Positions 17,137 to 27,262 are shown, counted from the stretch's first letter. The stretch is DNA of 64,000 nucleotides from Dehalogenimonas sp. WBC-2 (GCA_001005265.1 CP011392.1:1-64000), one strand, 5' to 3'. Notes: generated from the sequence alone by a model not told the origin. Made by a program: numbers and translations.

Positions 17137-19245
17137 TCACGTGTCGTCAATCATTCGGCGGACAGCCTGGAGAAGGTCTGAGATCGAATAGGGTTTCTGG
17201 AGATAGTGGTAGCCTGATCCGGCGATTTTATCCCGGTTGTTCAATGATCCGACATAGGCGCTGCTCAAGATGACACGGGTGCCGGGGCGCAGATTATGGA
17301 CGAGATCCATCCCGGTGCCGTCGGGCAGGACGACGTCCGAGACGATCAGGTCAATATCGGCATGACGTTTGAGGGTTTCTTGCGCTGTGGCGAGGCTTTC
17401 CGCAGTGTAGACGATGTAGTCCCGGCTCCTGAGGACCCTGGAGGCGAAATCATTGACTAATCTATCATCGTCGACAACAAGTATCTTCTCATTTTTACCG
17501 GACGGGTCGGGCTGCATCTTCGGCGGATTATCGGTGCAAGTGCCGGCATCCTCCTCAGAGACGGGCAGATAGATGCGAAAAACGGTGCCCTTATCCGGTT
17601 CGCTGTAGACATTGACAAAGCCATGGTGCGATTTGACCACACCGTAAACGACAGCCAACCCAAGTCCGGTGCCTTTGCCCTCCGGCTTGGTGCTGAAGAA
17701 AGGTTCAAATATATGCGCGATTGTCTCCTTGTTCATACCAATACCGGTGTCTTCCATCGAGAAACAGACGTAATTTCCCGGTTTGAAATCGGCGTTCATC
17801 AGGTAGTGATCCTCATCCAGGTAAATATTCTCCGTCTTGATGGTTAGGTTTCCACCGTCCGGCATGGCGTCCGAGGCATTCACCGCCAGGTTCATCATCA
17901 CCTGTTCCAGCTGATTGTGGTCGCCGCGGATCTCAAGAATCCCTTCACCCGGCAGAAAGTTGAAATTGATGTTGGCGCGGACGATGTGGCGTAAGAGTTT
18001 TTCGACACCCGTTATGACATCGTTGAGGCAGATGATTTCATCCTGTGTCTCGTGACGGCGGCTGAACACCATGAGTTGCTGGGTCAGTTTAGCGGCCCGC
18101 TCCCCGGCATGAATGACCTCGGTGATGTTTTCTTTTATCTGTTCTTTGTCGTCAAGGTCATAAAGGGTCATCTCTGCATAGCCCAGGATGCCGGTCAGCA
18201 GATTGTTAAAGTCATGGGCGACACCCCCGGCCAACTGGCCGACGGCTTCCATCTTCTGTGATTGGATGAGAGCAGCCTGAATCTTTTCCCTCTCTTCTTC
18301 AGTGCGGTGGCGGAGTTTGCGCTCATAGGCATACTCACGGCGCTTCGCGGCCAGTTCTGATGTGCGGCGCCGGATGCTGATGCGGAGTCGGGCGGAGGTC
18401 AGAATGAACAGCCCCAGGATGAGAAGGGTTATGCCCATGACCCAGAATACCCAGGGCTGAATCACCGATTTTTCGACAACCGGACTTTCAATCCAGCGCA
18501 TTAAGGCCTGGTGGTAGATGGAATCAGGATCGGCTTTCATCTCCGCCAGATATGCGTCGATTGTGGAGATCAGCTCCGTGTGTCTGCCTTTGGTGAAAGC
18601 GAAACGGATTTCGATGGGATTGAAAATAATATCACTGGGAATCACGTCGTATTCAGGCGCGAGGCGGAGGGCTACTAACCGGTTGACGATGCCCGCCTCG
18701 GCGGTACCGTCTGTGAGGGCGGCGAACACAGCGTCATAACTGTCCAGTTCCTCGAAGACGCAATTGATACCGAATAACTGGGTCTGTTTTTGAAAGGCCG
18801 AGTAATGGATATCATCTCTGACGGCGGCGATGGTGCGGCCATTCAGATCAAGGATTGAGGTGACGCCGCTGCCTTTAGGCAGATATATCCGGGCCCAGTT
18901 GGAGATGATGTTTATAGAATTGAAATCAAAAAGCTGCTGCCGATCGGCATTCACCCCGACCGAAACGAGGATGTCGATGGCGCCGGTTTCCAGCATGTCC
19001 AGTCCGTCGCTGAAGATAAGGGGGACGTACTCTATGTTCCAGGACTCAGCTTTGGCAATGCTGTCCAGGACTTCAATGAAAATGCCCTGAGGTTTGCCGT
19101 CTTCTTCCCAGAAGACCTGCGGGTGATTCTGGTAGATACCGACCCGGATGGAAGGAGTTTGGGCATGTGCAGGCAATGCCCCAGCGCAGAGAAAGAGAAT
19201 TGACGCAAGGCATCCCATTATTAACCGATGAATGGGCAGCGGCAT
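17137..19245 (-). CDS. hybrid sensor histidine kinase with periplasmic solute-binding sensor domain
   Basis: Membrane sensor kinase of 702 aa. It has a signal peptide (1-28, ending AHA), a type-3 extracellular solute-binding domain (about 31-255, starting [14 protein letters not shown]), one membrane helix (264-286), a coiled linker, a HisKA domain with the phosphorylated His344 ([11 protein letters not shown]), an ATPase domain with DTGIGMN and [11 protein letters not shown], and a C-terminal receiver domain with Asp637 ([10 protein letters not shown]). The binding domain suggests sensing of a small polar ligand such as an amino acid. The receiver at the end implies a phosphorelay to an unlinked partner. 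AGGAG precedes the start; an 11-bp tandem operator lies upstream. Confidence 0.92.
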   Translation of the reverse strand: MPLPIHRLIMGCLASILFLCAGALPAHAQTPSIRVGIYQNHPQVFWEEDGKPQGIFIEVLDSIAKAESWNIEYVPLIFSDGLDMLETGAIDILVSVGVNADRQQLFDFNSINIISNWARIYLPKGSGVTSILDLNGRTIAAVRDDIHYSAFQKQTQLFGINCVFEELDSYDAVFAALTDGTAEAGIVNRLVALRLAPEYDVIPSDIIFNPIEIRFAFTKGRHTELISTIDAYLAEMKADPDSIYHQALMRWIESPVVEKSVIQPWVFWVMGITLLILGLFILTSARLRISIRRRTSELAAKRREYAYERKLRHRTEEEREKIQAALIQSQKMEAVGQLAGGVAHDFNNLLTGILGYAEMTLYDLDDKEQIKENITEVIHAGERAAKLTQQLMVFSRRHETQDEIICLNDVITGVEKLLRHIVRANINFNFLPGEGILEIRGDHNQLEQVMMNLAVNASDAMPDGGNLTIKTENIYLDEDHYLMNADFKPGNYVCFSMEDTGIGMNKETIAHIFEPFFSTKPEGKGTGLGLAVVYGVVKSHHGFVNVYSEPDKGTVFRIYLPVSEEDAGTCTDNPPKMQPDPSGKNEKILVVDDDRLVNDFASRVLRSRDYIVYTAESLATAQETLKRHADIDLIVSDVVLPDGTGMDLVHNLRPGTRVILSSAYVGSLNNRDKIAGSGYHYLQKPYSISDLLQAVRRMIDDT

Positions 19246-19274
19246 AAGCCTTTCTCCTATTTTGTTATTGTTAG

Positions 19275-19310
19275 ATTTTACAAAAAGGATTCTTACCAGA
19301 TTCTTACCAG
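19275..19310 (-). promoter_or_regulatory. 11-bp tandem direct repeat and -10 box upstream of the hybrid kinase
   Basis: On the kinase strand CTGGTAAGAAT occurs twice in exact tandem (19310-19289), followed after 8 nt by TAAAAT (19280-19275). Two 11-bp direct repeats just above a -10 box are the classic arrangement of a PhoB/OmpR-type response-regulator site that replaces the -35 box. Confidence 0.55.
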
Positions 19311-19463
19311 AATAAAGGCCTATGAATATTATTAATATTCACACCACTGTTATACAACGGCAGAGGGTAGAAGAGCAATAGCTAAAATATGACAGGCGCA
19401 AAGATATCACCGAGTCCATGTTATTTAAGGCTATCACTTCGTTTTCTTGGTAGCGGCCAACCT

Positions 19464-19577
19464 ATTGATGCCTGTATAGCAGCTCATTATATGGTGCCGT
19501 ATCGGGATAACACCGAAGATAGGCTCAAGTGGGACATGAGGGTGGGGACGTTCGATGAACGCGTGAGGCTTCATTGA
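19464..19577 (+). pseudogene. decayed partial copy of the TPR gene
   Basis: The frame encodes DACIAAHYMVPYRDNTED then RLKWDMRV and DERV, matching DACIAAHYMARYQENAED, TLKWNMRA and DKRV of the protein at 16678. Only about 35 codons of the repeat region remain, with no start or ribosome site and a small internal deletion. It indicates an old duplication spanning the kinase locus. Confidence 0.7.
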
Positions 19578-19602
19578 AGACGGAACTGGCTCCTGTTACA
19601 CT
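19574..19602 (+). promoter_or_regulatory. amidohydrolase promoter, predicted leaderless
   Basis: TTGAAG (19574-19579), 17 bp and TACACT (19597-19602), with the GTG start 6 nt later at 19609. There is no Shine-Dalgarno sequence, so initiation on a leaderless message is likely. Confidence 0.45.
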
Positions 19603-19608
19603 CTAATA

Positions 19609-20454
19609 GTGATAGTTGACTTTCACACTCATATTTTCTCCCCGGAACTCATTGCCCGGCGTGATGAATATGCCGCTAATGACAAGTGTTTTAGTCTGCT
19701 GTACGGCAGCGCTAAAGCCAAGCTGCGGACGGCTGAAGAGCTAATTGCCGGGATGGATGCAAGCGGTGCTGACATGGCCGTTATTCAGAATATCGGCTGG
19801 ACGAACCATGAACGGTGCGTGGAGACCAATGATTATCTCCTGGAAGCGCGGGCGAAATATCCCAATCGGCTGATTACTTTTATTTCGGTGCAGCCAGCGG
19901 ACATAAGATCGATAGACGAGATAACACGTTGTGCGGCGGCGGGGGCGAAAGGCGTCGGGGAGCTCCGGCCGGATGTGCAGGGGTTTGAACTGAACAACCG
20001 GGTGGTCATGGATCCTTTTATCGGCACGCTGGTCGAACAAAACCTGATATTGTCCTGCCATGCTGATGAGCCTCTTGGGCATGATTATCCGGGCAAAGGC
20101 GGCGTGACTCCCGAGATACTCTTTCCGTTTATTGAACGATACCCGGATTTGAAATTAGCGCTGGCGCACTGGGGCGGCGGACTGCCTTTTTATACGCTGA
20201 TGCCGGAAGTGAAGAAAGCGCTGAAGAATGTATGGTTTGACAGCGCGGCGACGCCTTTCTTATATCAGGCCACGGTGTATGAACGCGCGGCAGACCTGAT
20301 TGGAGCAGACAAGATACTATTTGGTACCGACTGGCCTCTACTTGGTCAGCGGCGGTGCATAGAAGAGCTCCAGGCCCTGAATCTGTCGATGCAGACATTA
20401 AACGCTATCCTCGGCGGCAACGCCGAGGCGCTGTTTAGGTTGAACGAGCGATGA
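19609..20454 (+). CDS. amidohydrolase family 2 metal-dependent hydrolase
   Basis: A TIM-barrel hydrolase or decarboxylase of the ACMSD/amidohydrolase-2 group, 281 aa. Visible metal-site motifs are DFHTHIF (residues 4-10), a His in LSCHADEP, a His in LALAHWGGG and the Asp in FGTDWPLLG near the C-terminus. The substrate cannot be told from sequence. The stop overlaps thpR by 4 nt, so they are co-transcribed. The start is GTG 19609. Confidence 0.85.
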   Translation: MIVDFHTHIFSPELIARRDEYAANDKCFSLLYGSAKAKLRTAEELIAGMDASGADMAVIQNIGWTNHERCVETNDYLLEARAKYPNRLITFISVQPADIRSIDEITRCAAAGAKGVGELRPDVQGFELNNRVVMDPFIGTLVEQNLILSCHADEPLGHDYPGKGGVTPEILFPFIERYPDLKLALAHWGGGLPFYTLMPEVKKALKNVWFDSAATPFLYQATVYERAADLIGADKILFGTDWPLLGQRRCIEELQALNLSMQTLNAILGGNAEALFRLNER

Positions 20455-21047
20455 CTGAGACAGACCTGATCCGCGCTTTTATCGCCGTGGAACTGCCGCA
20501 GACAGTCAAAGATGAGCTTGGGGTATTGCAAAAGCGGCTGGCGGCGGCACCGATGGGGGGCATAAAGTGGGTAGCGCCGGAGGGCACCCATCTGACGCTT
20601 AAGTTTTTAGGCCCTGTGGCTCCCCAGCGCCTTGATGAAGTGAAAACGGCTATGACCGCGGCGGTTAAGGACATTGGCCGGTTTGAGTTGGGAGTGGCGG
20701 GATTGGGTGGATTCCCCAATCTGCGGCGACTGAGCGTGGTGTGGTGCGGTCTCACCGGTGATCTGGGACGACTGAGACAACTGCAACAGGCAATTGAGGA
20801 ACAGATTTCACCACTGGGTTTCCCCTCTGAAAATCGAGCATTCTCGCCTCACCTGACGCTGGCCCGCCTGCGAGAGGATGTTGCCGCCGAGGCAAGGCAG
20901 GCGTTGGCAGAAAAGCTGAGGGAGATCAAATTTGAATCTCAGTATAATATTAGGGTGGATGCGGTCAGCTTAATGCAGAGCCGGCTGCTGCCAGCGGGGG
21001 CGGTGTACAGCCGGGTGGGGGAGTTCCCCTTGAAAGCAGACGGGTGA
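20451..21047 (+). CDS. thpR: RNA 2',3'-cyclic phosphodiesterase
   Basis: 2H phosphoesterase that opens 2',3'-cyclic phosphates on RNA ends. The 198-residue protein has the two HxTx motifs HLTLKFLG (about 47-54) and HLTLARLR (about 128-135), and the family start RAFIAVELP. It is coupled to the amidohydrolase by an ATGA overlap. Older annotation calls this family LigT 2'-5' RNA ligase. Confidence 0.92.
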   Translation: MTETDLIRAFIAVELPQTVKDELGVLQKRLAAAPMGGIKWVAPEGTHLTLKFLGPVAPQRLDEVKTAMTAAVKDIGRFELGVAGLGGFPNLRRLSVVWCGLTGDLGRLRQLQQAIEEQISPLGFPSENRAFSPHLTLARLREDVAAEARQALAEKLREIKFESQYNIRVDAVSLMQSRLLPAGAVYSRVGEFPLKADG

Positions 21048-21066
21048 ACCTGCTTGTGGTTGAAAC

Positions 21067-21843
21067 ATGATGATACACGTTGCGATAGAACCCCCACAGG
21101 TTATCGAGGCCGGTCTGGTGATGAAAGTTGCCGCGGTACTTAAGAGGGAACCAAGTGATACGCGGCTGCTATTGGCCGGGAAAATACCCAAGATTATCGC
21201 CCATTACGACGACAATGCGGCGGCAGAGTCGGCTGTTGAAGGGCTTAAAAGCCTGGGTTTGACCGCCATGGCCATCGGTGATGAAGAGTTACATCAATCC
21301 GTGCCGGGGTTTGAAACGCGGAATCTGGAATTGATGCCCAGGGAAATCATTTTCCGCGACGGTGCCGGACATGAAAAAAGAATAGGCGCAGACGACATTT
21401 TTCTGATTATCGAGGGTATCATCCACACCAGAACGGAGACATCAGGTACCAGACAGAGTCGAAAGCTCAATATAGCCGGAACGCTTCTGATGGGCGGCCT
21501 GCCGGTTTTTAGCAAGGTCAACGAACCGACCACGGGCCAAACGGTGAATACCGAGCCTTTTATCCGGCTTTATCCTAAAGCTCCCGGCGGCATTATTGTT
21601 GAAATAAGCCGGAGTAATTTGACCAGTTATACATTCCTCGGAACCGGGAAACAGGGTTCTTCCTATGTCAATTTTGAAAATACCGTTTTGAAACTTAGAG
21701 AATTATGCCCGGCAGCAGTTTTTGATAACCGGCTGATGAAAGTATCGGCGGCGGTGGAGTATTCCGGACGAGCTAATGAAGATAATGCGCTGAACTGCCA
21801 GCTTATGTATCTATTCCACCTGATGGTTGCCAGGGGTGAATAG
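21067..21843 (+). CDS. conserved hypothetical protein
   Basis: A soluble 258-residue protein with mixed alpha/beta predicted character. I recognise no family. Visible features are an N-terminal block around LLLAGKIPKIIAHYDDNAAA, a middle segment with REIIFRDGAGHEKRIGADDI, and SRKLNIAGTLLMGGLPVF. There is no signal peptide, membrane helix or Cys cluster. It follows thpR by 19 bp and is probably in the same transcript. Tandem ATG codons at 21067 and 21070 leave the start uncertain by one codon. Confidence 0.65.
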   Translation: MMIHVAIEPPQVIEAGLVMKVAAVLKREPSDTRLLLAGKIPKIIAHYDDNAAAESAVEGLKSLGLTAMAIGDEELHQSVPGFETRNLELMPREIIFRDGAGHEKRIGADDIFLIIEGIIHTRTETSGTRQSRKLNIAGTLLMGGLPVFSKVNEPTTGQTVNTEPFIRLYPKAPGGIIVEISRSNLTSYTFLGTGKQGSSYVNFENTVLKLRELCPAAVFDNRLMKVSAAVEYSGRANEDNALNCQLMYLFHLMVARGE

Positions 21844-21860
21844 GGACTAAATCTTTGTTT

Positions 21861-22520
21861 TTAAAGCTTTTCAGGACTTTTTCTCTGACCGGCCAGTACT
21901 TTAAACATGCCTAAGTCCGCCCTATACTCCAGCAGTTCACCGGTGGCAAGGTCAAAATACCAGCCGTGCAGGGCGAGAGTGCCGGCGGCGAGCTGTTCAG
22001 CGATAAACGGGAAAGAGTGCAGGTTTTCAAGCGACAACAGTATAGTTGCCTGTTCCGCGGCGCGCTGCTGCAATTTTGACTCTTTTCCCGGCAGTTCCGC
22101 CAGAATACGTTGCCGCACCGGCGCGGCGATGGACATCCAGCGGGCAACAAAACCGTTGCCCTGACAGCCGCCGTCACCGGTCATCAAAGCCTGAATACCG
22201 CCGCATTGAGAATGTCCCAGGACAATGATGTGATCAACTTCCAGGACGCAGACGGCAAATTCAAGAGCGGCGCTCACGCCGTGGTAGCCAACATTTTCCT
22301 CATATGGGGGCACTAAATTGGCGACGTTACGGACGGTGAAAATATCGCCGGGTTCACAGTTGGTCAGGATAGCCGGGTCAACCCGTGAATCAGAGCAGCC
22401 GATAATCATAGTCTTAGGATTCTGAGCGTGTCGGAGGGTTTGATAGTGAGAGCTGTCAGGGCCGAAATAGTCCTTCTGGAAAGCCCGGAAGCCGGTTATG
22501 AAACGTTCTATATCTTTCAT
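21861..22520 (-). CDS. can: beta-class carbonic anhydrase
   Basis: Zinc enzyme interconverting CO2 and bicarbonate, supplying bicarbonate for carboxylations in an autotroph-like or acetate-assimilating cell. The 219-residue protein has the metal and catalytic residues Cys42, Asp44 and Arg46 (GCSDSRVDP) and His103/Cys106 (GHSQCGG). GGGAGG precedes the ATG. Monocistronic; the 21067 gene converges on it. Confidence 0.95.
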   Translation of the reverse strand: MKDIERFITGFRAFQKDYFGPDSSHYQTLRHAQNPKTMIIGCSDSRVDPAILTNCEPGDIFTVRNVANLVPPYEENVGYHGVSAALEFAVCVLEVDHIIVLGHSQCGGIQALMTGDGGCQGNGFVARWMSIAAPVRQRILAELPGKESKLQQRAAEQATILLSLENLHSFPFIAEQLAAGTLALHGWYFDLATGELLEYRADLGMFKVLAGQRKSPEKL

Positions 22521-22566
22521 TTATCCCTCCCATAGACTCTTTGTAAAGATAAATAAGGACTCCTGT

Positions 22567-23232
22567 TTACTTGAGATTGCGCCAGCCGAGCGCGGTGACA
22601 CCGATGGTCAGACTAAGAATGATTGAATCGACGAAAATCATGGCATCCTCCCAGAAGCCCCCTGGAAAGAGCATGATAAGATAATCTGTGCGCGGGTCGA
22701 GGAGCCATAAGTCGTTAGCGAAGCTCAACAGGTGGAATTGGGTGAAAAATGCATCGAAATCGGCGATGGCAAGAATGGCCCTAGAAATGACGATGGCCAG
22801 GGTAAATGCGCCGCCCCAGAACAGCGGTGCGGCCAGATGCCGGGGTTGCCGTCGGTATAATATGATTCCTGATACCAACGCCGTATAGATGAAAGTAAAT
22901 GCAAATACCCCGTAATCCAGCCGGACCAGCCCCTTGACGTCATAGAGATGGAGCACCTCACGCTGGTTGAACAGGGTGAACGGCTGGCCGTCCTTCTCGA
23001 CGGTCAGGTCAATGTATTCTTCGCCGGAATTGAAATAGCCGATCAAGCCGCGGGCGGCTTTGGAAAGCTCGGCATCAGCCAGACCGGTGGTGGTTCCGAC
23101 CTCATAGCGGTGGAAACCGTACTCGTAGAGAGGCTGGAAATTGACGGCGAAGGCGATCACGGCGCTGGTGATAATCAGCGGCATGACAAGGACCAGACCC
23201 CAGGCGGCGGTTTTAGACAGCCGGTCAGTCAT
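22567..23232 (-). CDS. DUF1461 (TIGR01906-type) integral membrane protein
   Basis: A 221-residue membrane protein with four predicted helices: one near the N-terminus (LVLVMPLIITSAVIAFAV), an extracytoplasmic loop with LIGYFNSGEE and FNQREVLHLYDVKGLV, then three more helices. The loop motifs (GYFN, F..RE..HL.DVK) match DUF1461 proteins; no function is established. ATG 23232 is chosen because it overlaps the stop of the upstream gene by 8 nt; the frame also opens at 23271. Confidence 0.85.
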   Translation of the reverse strand: MTDRLSKTAAWGLVLVMPLIITSAVIAFAVNFQPLYEYGFHRYEVGTTTGLADAELSKAARGLIGYFNSGEEYIDLTVEKDGQPFTLFNQREVLHLYDVKGLVRLDYGVFAFTFIYTALVSGIILYRRQPRHLAAPLFWGGAFTLAIVISRAILAIADFDAFFTQFHLLSFANDLWLLDPRTDYLIMLFPGGFWEDAMIFVDSIILSLTIGVTALGWRNLK

Positions 23233-23479
23233 CGGTGTCGACATCATCCGGCGTGTCCGCCACTTCTTCAACCTCAGCCAGAATGGCCTTGGCTTCGGCC
23301 AGGCGCTCAGGGGCGACCATCACCCGCATGGGCATCAAGGCTGAGGCCACCTGGAGAAAGGTAGCTGTCGCTGATGACTCAATGAAAGCCGGGATACCGG
23401 AATCAACCAGGATATCACGCAATAGCGTGGCGGCGAACTCGTTGTCGGCGGTGGCGGCGGCTACCCATTTAGTGTCCAT
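23225..23479 (-). CDS. DUF2007-like small protein
   Basis: An 84-residue protein with the plan of DUF2007 (putative signal-transducing) domains: MDTKWVAAATADNEFAATLL, then LVDSGIPAFIES and a hydrophobic MRVMVAPERLAEAKAIL segment, ending in an acidic tail. The ATG at 23479 lies inside the dnaE 3' end (11-nt overlap), so dnaE, this gene and DUF1461 form one coupled operon. Role unknown. Confidence 0.75.
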   Translation of the reverse strand: MDTKWVAAATADNEFAATLLRDILVDSGIPAFIESSATATFLQVASALMPMRVMVAPERLAEAKAILAEVEEVADTPDDVDTDD

Positions 23480-26400
23480 TGTTCTCAAATGTGGCACTGC
23501 CGGCAGTGCCTAAAATGGATTGCAGTTCGCTCAAAAGATCATCGTTGCAGGTCACCCGAACCTGCGGCATTTTAAGATGGTACAGGCGGCCGGGGCAAGT
23601 GATCTGAAGATTAACGCTTTCCGGACCGGGATAGATGCCCAGGATATTCAGCAATTGGTTGAAAAGCTGGAGATCAGACTCCGGATTATCAGTCTGAGAG
23701 AGTACAATATTCAAACGGCAGGACATAGGGCGTGGTGTTTCCTTGTCTATTTGAGTTTTCTTTTGCTCCGGTGAAGCCGGTGCTGTTATCTCGCTGGTAC
23801 TTTTGGGGTGAGCGGCAACCGATTTTTTTGGCCCGGCAAAGACCGCGGGTTGCTTTGGAGGGAAATTACCGCGGCTGTGATAACCGTTACCGCCAGCCGG
23901 TCTCGCCCGTACGATCTGGCCGGCCTGGATGTCATCATTGCCAGCGCCCGGTTGATACAGGCGCACCGCATCGGCGTGGATGGAGCCCCTGTCGCCGCGG
24001 AAGACGACCTTGCCTTCAACCAGGAGCACATTGCCTTCCTGCCAGAACTCTTTAGTCTGGGAGTAGAGCTTTGGCCAGGCGACGACCTCAATGCGGCCGT
24101 TAAGATCTTCCAGTTCTACGGTGGCGAAAGTGTTACCGTCTCGGGTCTGGGCTGACCGGGCGGATACGACCATGCCGGCCAGTGTCACTACCTGTCCCTC
24201 CAGTTCCTCGGTCACCTCGCCGCACAGGGCAGTGGTGTCATGCCCGGCCTGGGCGGCAAAACGGCTGTAAGGGTGGGCTGAAATATAGACGCCCAGGAGT
24301 TCCTTTTCCCAGGTGAGCAGATCATTCTCTGAGACGCTGGTGGCTTCCAGTTCCAGCGGGGCGGCGGCTATTTCAGCGATACCGCCGAAAAGATCAAATA
24401 ATGTGCCCTGGCCGGAGTCTTTGATCTTGCGTTCACGTTCGGCGAAGTCCAGGACGCGTCCGGCGTTGTGTAGCAAAGTGGCGCGGTCACCCAGGCTGTC
24501 CAGCGCTCCGGCCTTGATCAAACTCTCCAGCACTCTCCGGTTCATAGCCCCGGCGTCGGCGCGGCGGCAAAAATCCTCGATGTTGCGGTAAAGGCCGTTA
24601 TTGAGCCGTTCAGCTACCAGCGGTGTCACTGCCGCCTCACCGACGTTCTTGACTGCGGCCAGACCGAAACGGATGGCGGCGCCTTTTTCACCATCTTCAA
24701 TAGTAAAATTGACATCGCTTTTATTGATGTCCGGCTGCAACAGCTCGATACCCAGGCGGCGACAATCGGCGGCGGCGGCGGAGACTTTTTCGGCCACATC
24801 GCGCTGGGTTGCCAGAAACGCGGTCATGTATTCGACGGTATAATTGGCCTTGAGATAGGCCGTCTGGTAAGCGATTAGGGCATAGCTTACGGCGTGGGCT
24901 TTGTTGAAAGCATAACCAGCGAATGGTTCGATCAGGGCAAAGATTTCTTCAGCCAATGCCTCGGTGTAACCGTTCTTGAGGGCGCCGGCGATGAAGTTCT
25001 GTTTTTGCTTCTGCATCACCGCCACGTTCTTTTTGCCCATGGCTTTTCTGAAAATGTCCGCCTGGCCGAGCGAATAGCCGGAAAAAGCCTGGGCGATAAA
25101 CAGCACCTGCTCCTGGTAAACGATGACGCCGTAGGTTTCTTTGAGTATTTCCTCCAGGGCGGGGTGGGGGTAGGTGATGGGCTCTTCACCATGCTTGCCG
25201 CGGATGAAGCGCGGTATCTGTTCCATCGGGCCGGGGCGGTAGAGGGCGACCATGGCCGCGATGTCAGTAAAATGGGTCGGTTTAAGATCTTTGATATAGC
25301 GGCGCATGCCGACGCCTTCCAACTGGAAGACACCCATGGTTTCCCCGGCAGCCAGCAGATCGAAGGTCTTTTGATCATCAAGCGGCAACTGGCGGACGTC
25401 CAGCGGCAGGCCGGTGCGTTCCCGGATGATCTCCTGGGCGCGGGACAGGATAGAAAGGTTGGCCAGTCCCAGGAAATCCATCTTAAGCAGGCCGATCTGG
25501 GCGATGTCCTCCATGGGAAACTGGGTCATGACCAGATCACTTTTACCGCCCGAAGAGTCACGGTTGAGGCGTTGCAGCGGGGCGTGAAGGGCGAGCGGTT
25601 CTTTGGAAATGACCACGCCGGCAGCATGGGTGCTGGCATGACGGGACAGGCCGGATACCTGGCGGGCAGTATCAATGAGTTTTTGCACCGTGCCGTCGGC
25701 GGTGACCGCTGCCCGCAGGTCTGCATTTTCCTCCAGGGCTTTTTCCAGGGTCATATGAGGCCCAAAAGGCACCAGTTTGGCAACGCGGTCAACATCGGAT
25801 AGGTTCATGCCCAGGGCACGACCGACATCACGGATAGCGGCGCGGGCGCCCAAGGTGCCGAAGGTAATGATCTGAGCTACGTGATCCAGGCCGTATTTGT
25901 TGGAGACGTATTCGATGACCTCGTCCCGGCGGTCATCCTGGAAATCCATGTCAATATCGGGCATTTCCTTGCGCTCGATGTTAAGGAAACGCTCGAAAAC
26001 GAGCGAATACTCCAGCGGATCGACCTCAGTGATACCCAGGCATCGAAGAACTATTGAGGCCGCCGCTGAACCGCGGACGCCGTAGTAGATACTGCGTTCT
26101 TTGACGAAACGGATGATGTCCCAGACGACCAGAAAGTAATCAGCGAACTGGGTTTTCTCGATAACATCCAGCTCGTAAGCCAGCCGCTCTTTTACCGCGT
26201 CGGAGGCATCAGGATAGTAAAGAGGAAGGGCTTTGTGGCACAGGTTGGCGACGTATTGGTCGGAGGTCATGTTGTCAGGGCGCTCAATCTGGGGCAGGTG
26301 GAGACGGCCGAACTCCAGCGTCAGGTCACACATAGCGGCAATCTTGTTGGTGTTCTCCAGCGCCTCCGGCAGGTCACGGTAAAGCTCGGCCATTTCAGCC

Positions 26401-27131
26401 TCGCTCTTCAAATAGAAAGAATCGGACTGCATTTTTAATCGAGAAGTTTCCTGTACTGTGGTGCCGGTGCCGATACACAGCAGCAGATCATGAGTGGCGG
26501 CATCCTCACGTCGGATGTAGTGCACATCACCGGTAGCCACTAAAGGGATGCCAAGTTCCTGGGATATGTTAATCAGGCCATTGTTGATCCTGTCCAGTTC
26601 CGGCATGGGATGACGCTGGATTTCAAAAAAGAAATCACCGGCAAAGGTATCGCGGTACCATTCGGCTACCTGACTGGCTTCACTCAGGCGGTTTTCCAAG
26701 ATGAGCCGCGGCACCTCACCGGAAGGACAGGCGGACAGGGCGATAAGACCCTCACAGTATTTGGCAAGTACTTCTTTATCTATCCGCGGCTTGTAGTAAA
26801 AACCATCGGTGTTGGCTAATGACACTAATTGCAGCAGATTGCGGTAGCCGGTGAGATTTTTGGCCAGCAGCACCAGGTGACGGTGGTTTTTGTCGGCGGC
26901 GGTCTTATCGGTGCGGGCGTTGGGGGCGATATAAACCTCGCAGCCGATGATCGGTTTGATGTCCTGGGCCTGGCATTCACGGTAAAACTTGAGGACGCCG
27001 TGCATGGCGCCATGGTCGGTTATGGCCAGAGCGGTCATGCCCAGTTCTTTGGCGCGGGCCACCAGAACCGGAATCCGGCACATGCCGTCCAGCAGACTGA
27101 ACTCAGTATGAACGTGGAGATGAGTAAACAT
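23469..27131 (-). CDS. dnaE: DNA polymerase III alpha subunit
   Basis: Replicative DNA polymerase of 1,220 aa (C-family, DnaE1 type). Order: PHP domain (HLHVHTEFSLLDG 4-16; ITDHGAMHG 37-45), palm with the catalytic aspartates PDIDMDF (391-397), the fingers and beta-binding regions, a helix-hairpin-helix segment, and an OB-fold domain (about 985-1060, VVTLAGMVVSARSAQT). A Pro/Lys-rich linker then leads to a C-terminal domain of about 85 residues (SCRLNIVLSQTDNPESDLQL). The start is the ATG at 27131. It heads the three-gene operon with the DUF2007-like and DUF1461 genes. Confidence 0.97.
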   Translation of the reverse strand: MFTHLHVHTEFSLLDGMCRIPVLVARAKELGMTALAITDHGAMHGVLKFYRECQAQDIKPIIGCEVYIAPNARTDKTAADKNHRHLVLLAKNLTGYRNLLQLVSLANTDGFYYKPRIDKEVLAKYCEGLIALSACPSGEVPRLILENRLSEASQVAEWYRDTFAGDFFFEIQRHPMPELDRINNGLINISQELGIPLVATGDVHYIRREDAATHDLLLCIGTGTTVQETSRLKMQSDSFYLKSEAEMAELYRDLPEALENTNKIAAMCDLTLEFGRLHLPQIERPDNMTSDQYVANLCHKALPLYYPDASDAVKERLAYELDVIEKTQFADYFLVVWDIIRFVKERSIYYGVRGSAAASIVLRCLGITEVDPLEYSLVFERFLNIERKEMPDIDMDFQDDRRDEVIEYVSNKYGLDHVAQIITFGTLGARAAIRDVGRALGMNLSDVDRVAKLVPFGPHMTLEKALEENADLRAAVTADGTVQKLIDTARQVSGLSRHASTHAAGVVISKEPLALHAPLQRLNRDSSGGKSDLVMTQFPMEDIAQIGLLKMDFLGLANLSILSRAQEIIRERTGLPLDVRQLPLDDQKTFDLLAAGETMGVFQLEGVGMRRYIKDLKPTHFTDIAAMVALYRPGPMEQIPRFIRGKHGEEPITYPHPALEEILKETYGVIVYQEQVLFIAQAFSGYSLGQADIFRKAMGKKNVAVMQKQKQNFIAGALKNGYTEALAEEIFALIEPFAGYAFNKAHAVSYALIAYQTAYLKANYTVEYMTAFLATQRDVAEKVSAAAADCRRLGIELLQPDINKSDVNFTIEDGEKGAAIRFGLAAVKNVGEAAVTPLVAERLNNGLYRNIEDFCRRADAGAMNRRVLESLIKAGALDSLGDRATLLHNAGRVLDFAERERKIKDSGQGTLFDLFGGIAEIAAAPLELEATSVSENDLLTWEKELLGVYISAHPYSRFAAQAGHDTTALCGEVTEELEGQVVTLAGMVVSARSAQTRDGNTFATVELEDLNGRIEVVAWPKLYSQTKEFWQEGNVLLVEGKVVFRGDRGSIHADAVRLYQPGAGNDDIQAGQIVRARPAGGNGYHSRGNFPPKQPAVFAGPKKSVAAHPKSTSEITAPASPEQKKTQIDKETPRPMSCRLNIVLSQTDNPESDLQLFNQLLNILGIYPGPESVNLQITCPGRLYHLKMPQVRVTCNDDLLSELQSILGTAGSATFENNGH

Positions 27132-27262
27132 AAGGCAAAATCCGAGATTATTATACCATCCGGGAGGGTGTGACGTCCCATTAATAATCGGCCAGGGTTA
27201 GTTGAAATCAGGTACTGGGAGACCGTGTCCCGCCGGATTTACATTCCCGAGTCCGGACTATT

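Noticed and set aside
24894-25802. Plus-strand 302-codon frame inside dnaE
   Set aside because: It is antisense to the conserved polymerase core, which explains the open frame through codon bias.
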